A DNA stretch of 64,000 nucleotides, from the NCBI GenBank assembly GCA_016722705.1, contig JADKGN010000001.1, positions 558,001-622,000 on the forward strand. The letters are read 5' to 3'. Shown one piece after another: positions 34,325-42,173 of the stretch; within the stretch, counting starts at the first letter, position 1, and the number at the start of each line of letters is the position of its first letter. Position numbers and translations under genes: made by a program. The notes beneath the pieces were generated by a model, which saw only the letters and a program-made list of their open reading frames with translations, made no database searches and was not told the origin of the DNA. The DNA comes from Candidatus Dechloromonas phosphoritropha (lineage in GTDB: Bacteria > Pseudomonadota > Gammaproteobacteria > Burkholderiales > Rhodocyclaceae).

Positions 34325-34642
34325 ATGACCATCTCAATACTGCGCCGCGCCGCGGCCCTGGCCGCCTTCGTCCTTTTTGCCACGCTCACTGCCTGTTCCT
34401 CTACATCGAAGACTGAAGGCACCGGCGAATATGTCGATGACACCGTAATCACGACCAAGGTCAAGGCTGCCGTGCTCAGCGAACCTGGCCTCAAGTCAGC
34501 AGAGATCAACGTCGAAACCTTCAAGGGCAAAGTCCAGTTGAGCGGCTTCGTCAGTACGCAAGCCCAGATCGAGAAGGCTGTTGAAGTCGCTCGTAGCGTC
34601 AAGGGCGTGACCTCGGTTACCAACAGCATGCGCCTGAAGTGA
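34325..34642 (+). CDS. BON-domain lipoprotein (OsmY-like)
   Basis: 105 residues from ATG 34325, preceded by AAGGAG. Signal peptide with lipobox (AAFVLFATLTACSS). One BON domain follows (DDTVITTKVKAAVLSEPGLK, INVETFKGKVQLSGFVSTQA, then VARSVKGVTSVTNSM). BON proteins such as OsmY bind membranes and are induced by osmotic stress. Here a single domain is tethered by lipid; the Ser after the Cys favours the outer membrane. Confidence 0.93.
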   Translation: MTISILRRAAALAAFVLFATLTACSSTSKTEGTGEYVDDTVITTKVKAAVLSEPGLKSAEINVETFKGKVQLSGFVSTQAQIEKAVEVARSVKGVTSVTNSMRLK

Positions 34643-34653
34643 TGTGAATCTTG

Positions 34654-34688
34654 TCTGCCAGCGGAAAGCATCAATGTGCGCTGGCAGA
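34654..34688 (+). terminator. Hairpin downstream of the BON gene
   Basis: TCTGCCAGCG and CGCTGGCAGA form a perfect 10-bp stem 11 bp after the stop. No T-run follows. Its right arm overlaps dyad site 10. Confidence 0.45.
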
Positions 34689-34690
34689 CA
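34675..34690. promoter_or_regulatory. Dyad operator site 10 (weaker)
   Basis: TGTGCGCTGGCAGACA, 14 of 16 consensus, 87 nt upstream of the gene at 34777. Because it overlaps a hairpin arm the match may be co-opted or coincidental. Half-sites AGCGAACGG and CCGTTCGCT at 34700-34730 form a wider inverted repeat in the same promoter. Confidence 0.4.
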
Positions 34691-34776
34691 GATGCTTATA
34701 GCGAACGGAAATAATCTTGTACCGTTCGCTCATGAAATAACCGTCTTGCATCCATCACCGAACAGGAGAATAAATC

Positions 34777-35124
34777 ATGGCAACCGAAACACGGATTGGC
34801 GGAACAGGCGATTTGGGCGAAGCAGCTACACGCACGATCGACCAGGCCAGCAGCAATATAAACAAGGCGATCGACAAGGCATCGGACGCCGCCCGGCCCG
34901 CCGTCAAGCACATGGCTGCAGGCGCCCATCACGCAGTAGACAGGTTTGCCGGTTCAGCAAACCGGGCCGTTAAATCACTCGATACCCAAGGCCGGCGCTT
35001 GAAGGACGCGCAGTTGCGCTTCGCCGATAGCTTTTATTCCCATGTCAGGGAGCGGCCGATCACCTCGCTGGGGATCGCGGTTGCTGGCGGGGTTCTGTTG
35101 GGCTGGCTGCTCAGGCAGCGTTAG
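34777..35124 (+). CDS. DUF883/ElaB-like membrane-anchored protein
   Basis: 115 residues from ATG 34777 after AGGAGAA. A long amphipathic helical region (TIDQASSNINKAIDKASDAA) ends in a C-terminal transmembrane helix with a GWLLRQR tail (RPITSLGIAVAGGVLLGWLL). This is the layout of ElaB/YgaM/YqjD ribosome-associated inner-membrane proteins, which are stress-induced. The N-terminus is longer and more variable than usual. The next gene follows after 37 bp and is probably co-transcribed. Confidence 0.85.
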   Translation: MATETRIGGTGDLGEAATRTIDQASSNINKAIDKASDAARPAVKHMAAGAHHAVDRFAGSANRAVKSLDTQGRRLKDAQLRFADSFYSHVRERPITSLGIAVAGGVLLGWLLRQR

Positions 35125-35161
35125 GCCACACGTAGTTTATTGAAGAAGAACGGAGAATCTC

Positions 35162-35311
35162 ATGCTTTATACAATAGCCGTAGTATTGCTGATCCTGTGG
35201 TTGCTCGGGCTGGTTACATCGACCACCATGGGCGGTTTTATTCATATCCTGCTGATCATTGCCATTGTGGTCGTCCTGCTCAGAGTAATCAGTGGGCGCA
35301 ACGTCTTGTAG
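35162..35311 (+). CDS. Lmo0937-family small membrane protein
   Basis: 49 residues from ATG 35162, preceded by ACGGAGAA. Two hydrophobic helices (TIAVVLLILWLLGLVTS and FIHILLIIAIVVVLLRVI) separated by the conserved STTMGG turn. Members are found with general-stress genes in many bacteria; role unknown. Confidence 0.88.
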   Translation: MLYTIAVVLLILWLLGLVTSTTMGGFIHILLIIAIVVVLLRVISGRNVL

Positions 35312-35347
35312 TGCTGAATCAGCGGGTTCCCCGCTAAAATCGCTGCA

Positions 35348-36049
35348 ATGAAAGCCACACGCCGCCATGCCGAACGTCACCGTACCGATCGCATCGGCTG
35401 GTTGCGCGCCACCGTCCTCGGTGCCAATGACGGTATCGTCTCGACCGCCAGTCTGGTGGTTGGCGTCGCGGCTGCCAATTCAAGTCAGGGGAGCGTTCTG
35501 GTCGCTGGCGTTGCCGGGCTGGTGGCCGGCGCGATGTCGATGGCGGCAGGTGAATATGTCTCCGTCCATTCGCAGGCCGATACCGAGAATGCCGACCTGG
35601 CGCGCGAACGGAGCGAACTCGCGACCGATCCCGCTGCGGAACATCGCGAGTTGACAGCCATTTATGTCACCCGCGGCCTTGAGCCTGGCTTGGCACAGCA
35701 GGTCGCCGAGCAACTGATGGCGCATGATGCCCTCGGCGCCCATGCGCGTGATGAACTCGGCATCTCCGAAACCCTGAGCGCGCGGCCGGTTCAGGCCGCG
35801 TTGGCTTCGGCCGCAAGTTTTGCGGTCGGTGCGGTGCTGCCGCTCGCCGTAACCGTTCTGGCACCCGAGCACGCGCTGATTCCGTGGGTCTCCGCAACCT
35901 CGCTCGCCTTCCTCGCGCTATTGGGCGCGATGGCCGCCCGGGCCGGCGGCGCCGACATGACGAAAGGTGCGCTGCGGGTTACCTTCTGGGGCGCGCTCGC
36001 CATGGCGATCACCGCGGGTGTCGGTGCGTTGTTCGGTGCCGTCGTGTAA
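35348..36049 (+). CDS. VIT1/CCC1-type iron/manganese transporter
   Basis: 233 residues from ATG 35348. Conserved N-terminal LGANDGIVSTASLVVGVAAA and AGAMSMAAGEYVSVHSQADT, the metal-transport helices of the VIT family. A cytoplasmic helical insert (ELATDPAAEHRELTAIYVTR) and three C-terminal helices follow. In plants and yeast the family moves Fe2+/Mn2+ into vacuoles; bacterial members probably export these metals. Length and helices look complete. Confidence 0.92.
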   Translation: MKATRRHAERHRTDRIGWLRATVLGANDGIVSTASLVVGVAAANSSQGSVLVAGVAGLVAGAMSMAAGEYVSVHSQADTENADLARERSELATDPAAEHRELTAIYVTRGLEPGLAQQVAEQLMAHDALGAHARDELGISETLSARPVQAALASAASFAVGAVLPLAVTVLAPEHALIPWVSATSLAFLALLGAMAARAGGADMTKGALRVTFWGALAMAITAGVGALFGAVV

Positions 36050-36118
36050 GGTGCGGGAAACCCCCAGCCGCCGCCGCAGAAGCTTTCCGACTGATCTAAC
36101 AGCCGGGCGGCCCGGCGC

Positions 36119-36448
36119 CTATTTCTTCGCCCAGCCGCCAGCCGGATTCTGGATGTAATTGCCCGGCAAGGTCCGCGCCGCTGCTTCGCGGGCAAAGACC
36201 TTGGCGGCTTCCGCCTCGGTAATACCATTCTTCGCGGCAATCTGCGTGAACTCGGCTTTTCGCTGGCCATTCACCTCGGTTACCAGCGCCTTCAGGTCGG
36301 CAGGAGCGTCGTTCCTGACCAGGCCGAGGTAGCCATTGCTCTGCTCACCGACCCAGCCCTGCTCCTTTGCCGTTTTGAGGTCGGCGGCAAAGGCGCCGTG
36401 CATCATCAGCACCAGGCTGAGCAAACATGCCTTAATCAATGTCTTCAT
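36119..36448 (-). CDS. ydbL: YdbL-family periplasmic protein (DUF1318)
   Basis: 109 residues from ATG 36448. Signal peptide MKTLIKACLLSLVLMMHGAF with AFA/ADL cleavage. The DUF1318 core is visible as KEQGWVGEQSNGYLGLV and INGQR-like VNGQRKAEFTQIAAKNGI. In E. coli YdbL is the periplasmic partner of YdbH and YnbE in anterograde phospholipid transport. Last gene of the leftward ydbH-ynbE-ydbL operon, 29 bp after ynbE. Confidence 0.9.
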   Translation of the reverse strand: MKTLIKACLLSLVLMMHGAFAADLKTAKEQGWVGEQSNGYLGLVRNDAPADLKALVTEVNGQRKAEFTQIAAKNGITEAEAAKVFAREAAARTLPGNYIQNPAGGWAKK

Positions 36449-36477
36449 TGCATCTCCTTGGTCAAGACGGGCGCCGT

Positions 36478-36672
36478 TCAAAACAGGCCCTTGTTCGAAT
36501 CGAACAATTGCTGAACTTCCTTTTCAACCTTGACCAGAATTTCATGCTTGATATTCACGGTCATGTTGATTTCGATGGGTTTGTCCGGCGCCTCGAGGCG
36601 CACGGTCGGCGAGCAGGCGCCCACGAGCAGCGCCAGTGCGGTAAGGGAAAGCAGAAGTGAGGGCCTGAACAT
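36478..36672 (-). CDS. ynbE: YnbE-like lipoprotein
   Basis: 64 residues from ATG 36672. Lipobox LALLVGACSPT. The conserved SPTVRLEAPDKPIEINMTVN and IKHEILVKV segment is diagnostic of YnbE. YnbE is an outer-membrane lipoprotein that stacks onto the C-terminus of YdbH to complete an intermembrane bridge. 40 bp downstream of ydbH. Confidence 0.92.
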   Translation of the reverse strand: MFRPSLLLSLTALALLVGACSPTVRLEAPDKPIEINMTVNIKHEILVKVEKEVQQLFDSNKGLF

Positions 36673-36712
36673 GGGGGTGCTCCACAAGGGTGTAGCGGGC
36701 AGCTTAACAAAG

Positions 36713-39286
36713 TTATTCCAGTTTGCCCGATTGCAATTGTTCCAAAATGTGACGGTTGAAGTCACCCGAAAAAAGCGCCGCGCGAAACAGACCCGGCAGC
36801 GCTCCGTTGATGTTTAGCCCAAAGCGTATGGGATACCCGCTGTAGAAATCGGGGTTGCTGCCATCCAGCTTTATCTGCGTCCGGTAAGTTCCGTCGGACC
36901 CATACCAAAGGTGCATGCCAAGCTGCTGGAACTGGAAGTTGCGCAAGGCCAGCAAGCCGGGGTTGTCCGGAATCGTCGTCATCGGCGCGTACTTGATGGT
37001 GCCGCCGCCGACGCTATTCAACTCGCCGTCATGGATTTCCACGCTGCCGTTGCGATAGGTGAGCGGCACATTGCCGTCCACCTGGCCGCTTCCCGACAGG
37101 CCTTGAACCTTCAACATTTCGAGTAACTGGCCGAGATCGATGTGACGAATTTCCAGAGGCATGGCTTGCTCCGCTGGCGGCCACGGCAGGCTGCGCGGCG
37201 CGCCGTGCAAAGTGCCGCCGAGCAAGGCGACATCCAGCGCATGCACGGTCAGCGCCTTTGCCGCCAGCGCCAGGTCGACGTTCAGGTCGGCCAATGCCGT
37301 ACCGGTTGCCAGCCCGCCGCGTGGCGCTGAAAGCTGGATGCGGCCCTGTAGCGGATGCAATCCGTCGAGCTGGAGCCGGGCTTGCGCGGCTTCGACCCGC
37401 GCCCTATCCCAGCCCAGCGTGGCATCGTGCGCCTGTAGCGTTCCTTTGGCGTCGAACCGTGGCTTCGGCCCGGTGCACCAGTCCAGCGTGAAGCGCGCAT
37501 CAACCTCGCCCGCCTGAAGCTCAAGCGGGAGCATGGTGGGCGGCCGTGGCTGCAACAGCTTGCCCAGCATCGGCAGGGCTTGCTGTCCGGAGAGCGTCGC
37601 CTCGCCGCACCCCTGCGTGAGCGCGTGCGACCCGGCAAAGCGGAAGACTTCCGTTCCCTGCAAATGTACAGTGCCGTCGCTGCGCAATTTGCCCGCATCA
37701 AGGCGCAGGCGGGCGCGGACGGCGGGCGACGGCCAGGCCCCGAAGCGCAGTGCATCGACAGCAAGCATCAATTCACCTTGGGCGCCCTGGGTGCCGTTCG
37801 GGCGCAGTTGCAGCAGTTGCAGGCGGCTGGCGCCGAGCGTCAGAACCTGGCCAGTACCCTGCCTTACTGTCAGTTGCGGGCTGCTGGCTTCGCCATGCAG
37901 CAGGAGGCTGGCCCAAAAACTGTCGTCAGCCTTTGCCGTTGCATCGGCTTTCACTTTCCATGTCGCACGGCTCATGGTCAGCGGCACATCCCGCGACCAT
38001 GCCAGACGTTCGACGCCGAGCTGCAATGCCAGCTCGCTGTTTAGCCCGGCCGCCGGCGACCAGTGCAATGCCATGTCACCCGTCGCCTGCAGGTCGCGGA
38101 TCTGAATGGCATCCCGTTGCCACTGCTTCATCTGCCCCTTGATCCGTACCTGCGCTTCGGCCGCCTTCCAGTCGGCTGAAGCCGCGCCCCCATTGAGACT
38201 GACGTGGTGCACCGCGCCATCCCAGCGTCCCCATCGGGGCGAATCGAGCGTGAACGGAAACTCGCCTTCGCTGACTCCTGCCCCATTGTCCACGCGAAGG
38301 ACAAAGGCCTTGTCAAGCCGACTGTTCACTTGCAGCGACTGTTCGCCGTCGATCGTCACCTGCAAGTGCAGCCCCGGCTGCAATTCGAGCTGCGTCCCCG
38401 ACGGCTGCCAGGCGAAGGCCAATTTGCCTGAGAGCGCAATTGCCTGTGGCTTTGCCGGCGCCGCAAACTGCATGTCGGCGTCCGTAAATTCCGCTTGGCC
38501 ACTGAGCGCACGCAGGCTGCCGGCCGTTTCGCCGAGGAGCGCTTCGGCCTTCAGCGATAGCGTCCCTTGCGCGGCGCCCGGCGGCATGGCGATGCCCAAG
38601 GTGCGCCCCAGGTCCACCAGCACTGCCAGCGGCGCTTCGGCAACCAGCCTGGCCGGTTGTTGCGCCGGCTGACGGCCGACATGCAGCCGCGCTTCCGCAC
38701 CCGGACCAGTAGCCGGCAACCACTCAAGATGAAACTCGGAAATATCGCCGGAAATCGCCGTCGACCGCAACAGGTGGCCATTCGGCCGGAATTCCGCCTG
38801 CAACTGCCCTTCCGTTTGCCGCAAATAGAAGTTGCCATGGACGTCCAGTGCCGCACGCTGCGGCCAGTGCAGGGTCACCCGCAGGTCGCCGACCACGGCT
38901 TCGCTCAAGGGCAAATGGGGCCAGGCAAGTTGCGGCCAGGGGGTAGCCTGTTGCGTCTGCCCGGGCAGGATTTCCAGTTCGCCGCTGGCAATATCCAGAC
39001 GCTCGACATGGCGGCGTGCCAGCGAGTAGTCGAGAGCAATGTCGTGCACGGCAATCCGGAATCGGTGGCCGCCGGCGCTTTGATAGGTGGCGCTGACTTC
39101 GGTCAGGCGCGCGTGCCCGGCGCCAACCTTGTCGATCTCGACGTGCAGCCCCTCGAGGCCCGGGATGGCCAGCCAGCGCTCCGCCGCCATGCCAAGCAGT
39201 CGCGGCAAGGCCAGCCAGAGCAGGAGAAGCACAAGGAGTACGGCCAGCAGCCAGCGACCAGCACTTCCTAAGCGAATTGGAGACAT
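36713..39286 (-). CDS. ydbH: YdbH-like AsmA-family intermembrane phospholipid transport protein
   Basis: 857 residues from ATG 39286 (MSPIRLGSAGRWLL); an upstream in-frame ATG at 39331 gives 872 but lacks support. One N-terminal transmembrane helix (WLLAVLLVLLLLWLALPRLL), then a long beta-rich periplasmic region with DUF3971/dicarboxylate-transport-like C-terminus (HIDLGQLLEMLKVQGLSGSG, DGNVPLTYRNG, IPDNPGLLALRNFQF). YdbH, TamB and YhdP are partly redundant lipid conduits to the outer membrane. First gene of the operon. Confidence 0.9.
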   Translation of the reverse strand: MSPIRLGSAGRWLLAVLLVLLLLWLALPRLLGMAAERWLAIPGLEGLHVEIDKVGAGHARLTEVSATYQSAGGHRFRIAVHDIALDYSLARRHVERLDIASGELEILPGQTQQATPWPQLAWPHLPLSEAVVGDLRVTLHWPQRAALDVHGNFYLRQTEGQLQAEFRPNGHLLRSTAISGDISEFHLEWLPATGPGAEARLHVGRQPAQQPARLVAEAPLAVLVDLGRTLGIAMPPGAAQGTLSLKAEALLGETAGSLRALSGQAEFTDADMQFAAPAKPQAIALSGKLAFAWQPSGTQLELQPGLHLQVTIDGEQSLQVNSRLDKAFVLRVDNGAGVSEGEFPFTLDSPRWGRWDGAVHHVSLNGGAASADWKAAEAQVRIKGQMKQWQRDAIQIRDLQATGDMALHWSPAAGLNSELALQLGVERLAWSRDVPLTMSRATWKVKADATAKADDSFWASLLLHGEASSPQLTVRQGTGQVLTLGASRLQLLQLRPNGTQGAQGELMLAVDALRFGAWPSPAVRARLRLDAGKLRSDGTVHLQGTEVFRFAGSHALTQGCGEATLSGQQALPMLGKLLQPRPPTMLPLELQAGEVDARFTLDWCTGPKPRFDAKGTLQAHDATLGWDRARVEAAQARLQLDGLHPLQGRIQLSAPRGGLATGTALADLNVDLALAAKALTVHALDVALLGGTLHGAPRSLPWPPAEQAMPLEIRHIDLGQLLEMLKVQGLSGSGQVDGNVPLTYRNGSVEIHDGELNSVGGGTIKYAPMTTIPDNPGLLALRNFQFQQLGMHLWYGSDGTYRTQIKLDGSNPDFYSGYPIRFGLNINGALPGLFRAALFSGDFNRHILEQLQSGKLE

Positions 39287-39487
39287 GTGTCGAGGATACC
39301 GGTCGCCGGATTGTTTTGGGAATCGAATCAAGCTGGCGGCACATTGATCGGGTCACAAACTTTGCGGACTCGGCGTTGCCGACCGGCGCCGCCGTGTTTC
39401 CCGTGGCACGTCCCTTAGGGAAACGCTGATTTATTCCTGCTTTGTTTTCCCATGCTGAGCGGAAGTGGTAAAATGCCATTGTGTTAA

Positions 39488-40567
39488 TTGGTCAAGGTGG
39501 CGAGCGTACAGGCAAGTTTTTCCGAACTCGAATATGCGGCGAAGAAGAAGCAGACACGGCGCGACCGGTTTCTTGCCGAGATAGAAGCGATCACGCCGTG
39601 GTCGGTATTGGCACAATCGCTTATCCCGTTTTACCCGAAGAGCGGAGGCCGGGGTCGCCCGCCCATTGGTCTGCGTCGGATGCTGCGGATGTATGTGGCC
39701 CAGCAATGCTTTGGGTTGTCGGATGAGGGCATCGGGGATGCCATCTACGACAGCCAGGCCATTCGTCATTTTGTCGATATCGATCTTTCCCGAGAATCTG
39801 CCCCGGATGCCACGACCCTGCTTGAATTCCGTCACTTGCTCGAACAGCATCAACTGAGCGAATCGATTTTCAACACGATTACCCATCACCGCACCGCCAA
39901 AGGCCTGCTGTTGCGTGAAGGCACCATTGTGGATGCGACCCTGATCGCCGCGCCGCCTTCGACCAGGAACAAGGCCGGCAAGCGCGACCCGGAAATGCAC
40001 CAGAGCAAGAAGGGCAAGCAATGGTACTTTGACATGACAAGCCGAAGGCGAAGGACGCCCGTAGGGCGGTCCCGCGTAGCGGGATGCGGTCACGAGCGAA
40101 GCGAGGTCGCACAGGTGGCGCACATTGGTGTGGATGCCCACTCGGGGCTGGTCCATACCGTGATCGGCACGGCAGGCAACGTCAGCGACATCTCACAGGC
40201 CGAAGCGTTGTTGCATGGCGAAGAAACGATGGCCTTTGCTGACGCCGGCTATCAGGGCGTTGAAAAACGTCCGGAGAGCCAAGGCGGCGAAGTCGAATGG
40301 CAAGTCGCCATGAAACCCAGCAAGCGCAAACAACTGGCGGGAACGGAACTTGGCCGGTTGGTCGAACAGGTGGAATACGCCAAGGCGCGTATTCGTGCCA
40401 AGGTGGAGCACCCCTTCCATGTCGTCAAGAATCTCTTCAAGCATAGGAAGACGCGTTACAAGGGCTTGGCCAAGAATACGGCGCAACTGTTTTCGCTGTT
40501 TGCTTTTGCCAATCTGGTGCTCGCCCGCCGTTGGTTGTTGGGCGCTGACAGCCAAGTTGCGTCCTGA
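39488..40567 (+). CDS. IS5-family transposase with an in-frame palindromic insertion
   Basis: 359 residues. The track start is GTG-like at 39488 (VKVASVQASFSELEYAAKKK). DDE features: VDATLIAAPPSTRN, HIGVDAHSGLVHTVIGTAGN, FADAGYQGVEKR and RAKVEHPFHVVKNLF. Between WYFDM and AHIGVD, where relatives read WYFGMKAHIG, there are 28 extra residues (SRRRRTPVGRSRVAGCGHER and flanks), encoded by about 84 bp of short palindromes at about 40036-40117. The frame is maintained, but the insert falls before the second catalytic Asp, so activity is doubtful. Confidence 0.88.
   Translation: MVKVASVQASFSELEYAAKKKQTRRDRFLAEIEAITPWSVLAQSLIPFYPKSGGRGRPPIGLRRMLRMYVAQQCFGLSDEGIGDAIYDSQAIRHFVDIDLSRESAPDATTLLEFRHLLEQHQLSESIFNTITHHRTAKGLLLREGTIVDATLIAAPPSTRNKAGKRDPEMHQSKKGKQWYFDMTSRRRRTPVGRSRVAGCGHERSEVAQVAHIGVDAHSGLVHTVIGTAGNVSDISQAEALLHGEETMAFADAGYQGVEKRPESQGGEVEWQVAMKPSKRKQLAGTELGRLVEQVEYAKARIRAKVEHPFHVVKNLFKHRKTRYKGLAKNTAQLFSLFAFANLVLARRWLLGADSQVAS
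40036..40117 (+). repeat. Palindromic element inside the IS5 transposase gene
   Basis: Contains GGACGCCCGTAGGGCGGTCC, CCCGCGTAGCGGG and GAGCGAAGCGAG in tandem, each nearly self-complementary. Length is a multiple of three and has no stop in the transposase frame. Confidence 0.6.
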
Positions 40568-40682
40568 AGGCCAGAAATGCCATGAAAATCAATGTTTTTC
40601 ACCTCGGAACGACCTTCAATGCGGCAAGTGACACCGAAAATCACACAAAGCCCCTCGCAATACTGAATTGATCAGCACTTCC

Positions 40683-41093
40683 TTAGTAGCGGCGGGCGAC
40701 GCCGTTTTCGATCCGCACGCGATCACCGACCCGAATATCGTCGCTCGTGTTTTGCATCAGGGTTTGATTGGATCCATCCTCCATGCGGACGGTCACCCGG
40801 TAGGCATCGGCCTGCTGCTGGTTCCGGTTTTCAAGTTCGTGGCCGACATAGGCGCCACCCGCCGCGCCGGCAATGGTTCCAAGACCGATCGTGCTTCCGG
40901 CCCTGTCCTGCCTGACCAATTCGATGGACTGCACGGTACCGTACATCGAATAATTGTCGCGTGAATAGCTCGATTGCCGGTAAGCCAGCGTCTGATCATA
41001 GCCATAACCTGGCTGGTTCATGGATTCGCACCCGACGAGGGCGAGCGCGACCGAGACAGCGATTACCGCCCCTGATTTACTGATTGCAATCAT
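40683..41093 (-). CDS. Glycine-zipper (SlyB-like) outer-membrane lipoprotein
   Basis: 136 residues from ATG 41093 (MIAISKSGAVIAVSVALALV, lipobox VALALVGC). The middle has a glycine-zipper pair (TIGLGTIAGAAGGAYVGHEL), and the C-terminal half a small beta domain (YRVTVRMEDGSNQTLMQNTS, VGDRVRIENG), as in SlyB/Rickettsia 17-kDa-type proteins. Expected to stabilise the envelope. The stop TAA is part of the TTAG target site of the IS5 element, which inserted without changing the protein. Confidence 0.9.
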   Translation of the reverse strand: MIAISKSGAVIAVSVALALVGCESMNQPGYGYDQTLAYRQSSYSRDNYSMYGTVQSIELVRQDRAGSTIGLGTIAGAAGGAYVGHELENRNQQQADAYRVTVRMEDGSNQTLMQNTSDDIRVGDRVRIENGVARRY

Positions 41094-41159
41094 GACTTCT
41101 CTCCCGAAGACAGACGGTGCGACAAGCAAGCCAAACACCGCCTGCTGGCCCCCTTGTGA

Positions 41160-41357
41160 TTATTTCTTGGCATCCTTTGCCGCATCCTGAACCTTGTCGC
41201 CCGCCTTCTCGATCTGCTGCCCGGCTTTATCGACCGTTTTGTCGACTTCCTTGCCGGCACGCTCCATCGGACCTTCCTTTTTCTCGCAGCCGGACAAGCC
41301 GAGAACCAGAACACCCATCGCCAATGCTGCGATCGCTTTTTGGCTAAAATTCGTCAT
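41160..41357 (-). CDS. Small amphipathic-helix lipoprotein
   Basis: 65 residues from ATG 41357 (MTNFSQKAIAALAMGVLVLG, lipobox LGLSGCEKK). The mature part is one charged helix with a repeating RAGKEVDKTVDKAGQQIEKA then GDKVQDAAKDAKK pattern, apolipoprotein-like. Family commonly annotated as hypothetical in Betaproteobacteria. 66 bp beyond the SlyB-like gene start and in the same direction. Confidence 0.82.
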   Translation of the reverse strand: MTNFSQKAIAALAMGVLVLGLSGCEKKEGPMERAGKEVDKTVDKAGQQIEKAGDKVQDAAKDAKK

Positions 41358-41453
41358 TTCCATCCCCTTAAAATCCGATCGTCGAACAGTTGGACGATCA
41401 TTGTTTTACTACCCTTCCTGAATCAGGACGGGTTCCAGCATACAGTCTCTCAG

Positions 41454-41678
41454 TTATTTGTCGGGCTTGCCGACCTGATTACCGATCACGCCGCCAACCA
41501 CAGCACCACCGATCGTTCCGGCAACGCCACCACCGGTCAGGACAGCACCGGCAGCACCACCGAGACCGGCACCAATCGCCGTATCCTTTTCACGCGTTGA
41601 CATGTTGTCGCAAGCACCCAAGCCAAGGAGCGCCAACACGCAGAGCGTGGCAACTGAATATCTTTGAACCGATTTCAT
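41454..41678 (-). CDS. Glycine-zipper lipoprotein (YMGG/osmotically-inducible type)
   Basis: 74 residues from ATG 41678 (MKSVQRYSVATLCVLALLGL, lipobox LLGLGACDN). After a short linker (NMSTREKDTAIGAG) the rest is a glycine-zipper domain (GGAAGAVLTGGGVAGTIGGA, VVGGVIGNQVGK). These are small outer-membrane stress lipoproteins. A weaker dyad (site 11) lies 93 nt upstream, and a remnant of a paralogue lies at 24537. Confidence 0.88.
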   Translation of the reverse strand: MKSVQRYSVATLCVLALLGLGACDNMSTREKDTAIGAGLGGAAGAVLTGGGVAGTIGGAVVGGVIGNQVGKPDK

Positions 41679-41770
41679 CGAGAAACCTCTTTGCAAATCA
41701 TCATTTTTCGGAAGCCCCGTGTCTTTACGAGCTTGTGTAAACAAGAATGTATAAAGATCAAAGCGAGGTC

Positions 41771-41786
41771 TGTACGGTAGCCAACA
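41771..41786. promoter_or_regulatory. Dyad operator site 11 (weaker)
   Basis: TGTACGGTAGCCAACA, 13 of 16 consensus; 93 nt upstream of the glycine-zipper lipoprotein start at 41678. It shares the CCAACA right half with site 1. Confidence 0.4.
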
Positions 41787-41839
41787 TCGCGATGTGAGCC
41801 ATCGTGCCCACTGCACTTGGTCGCAGGATCAATCGGTTA

Positions 41840-42173
41840 CTCAATCATGGTATCGACCGTCGCCTTGATCGATAAATTGAAGTGGCCCCCTGAGTCAAGA
41901 CAGTAATGAGCGAAGTAATCGGCCCACTGCCGCAAATCGCGCCGAAGAAACACGGTGTGCCGTAGATGTGGCACAGTGTGCGTGGTGCCGCTGAAGACCG
42001 GTAAGACAATGGTGCTAAATGCCCGCGTATGAGCGTGGTCCTGGGCGACGTCATCGATATTGGTGAATTGACGTGGCGGTTCATAGCCGACGCGCCGATA
42101 TCCCGTTTGAGAGAGTGAGCTAGACGACGTACCCGATGCGGCGCCACATTCCCCCTGAATGATGGAGCCCACC
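41840..42173 (+). other. Non-coding 5' region of the IS110 element
   Basis: About 330 bp without a credible gene between the lipoprotein promoter and the IS110 transposase; the minus-strand ORF here has no recognisable content. In IS110-group elements this left-end region encodes the bridge RNA. The exact IS end is not determined. Confidence 0.3.

Larger units (their letters stand above)
39419..40682 (+). mobile_element. IS5-family insertion sequence (1264 bp)
   Basis: Ends GGAAACGCTGATTTATTC (39419) and, on the minus strand, GGAAGTGCTGATCAATTC (to 40682) match at 14 of 18 positions. Target duplication TTAG at 39415-39418 and 40683-40686, the 4-bp YTAR type of IS5. The right duplication contains the stop codon of the neighbouring lipoprotein gene. 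Confidence 0.92.
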
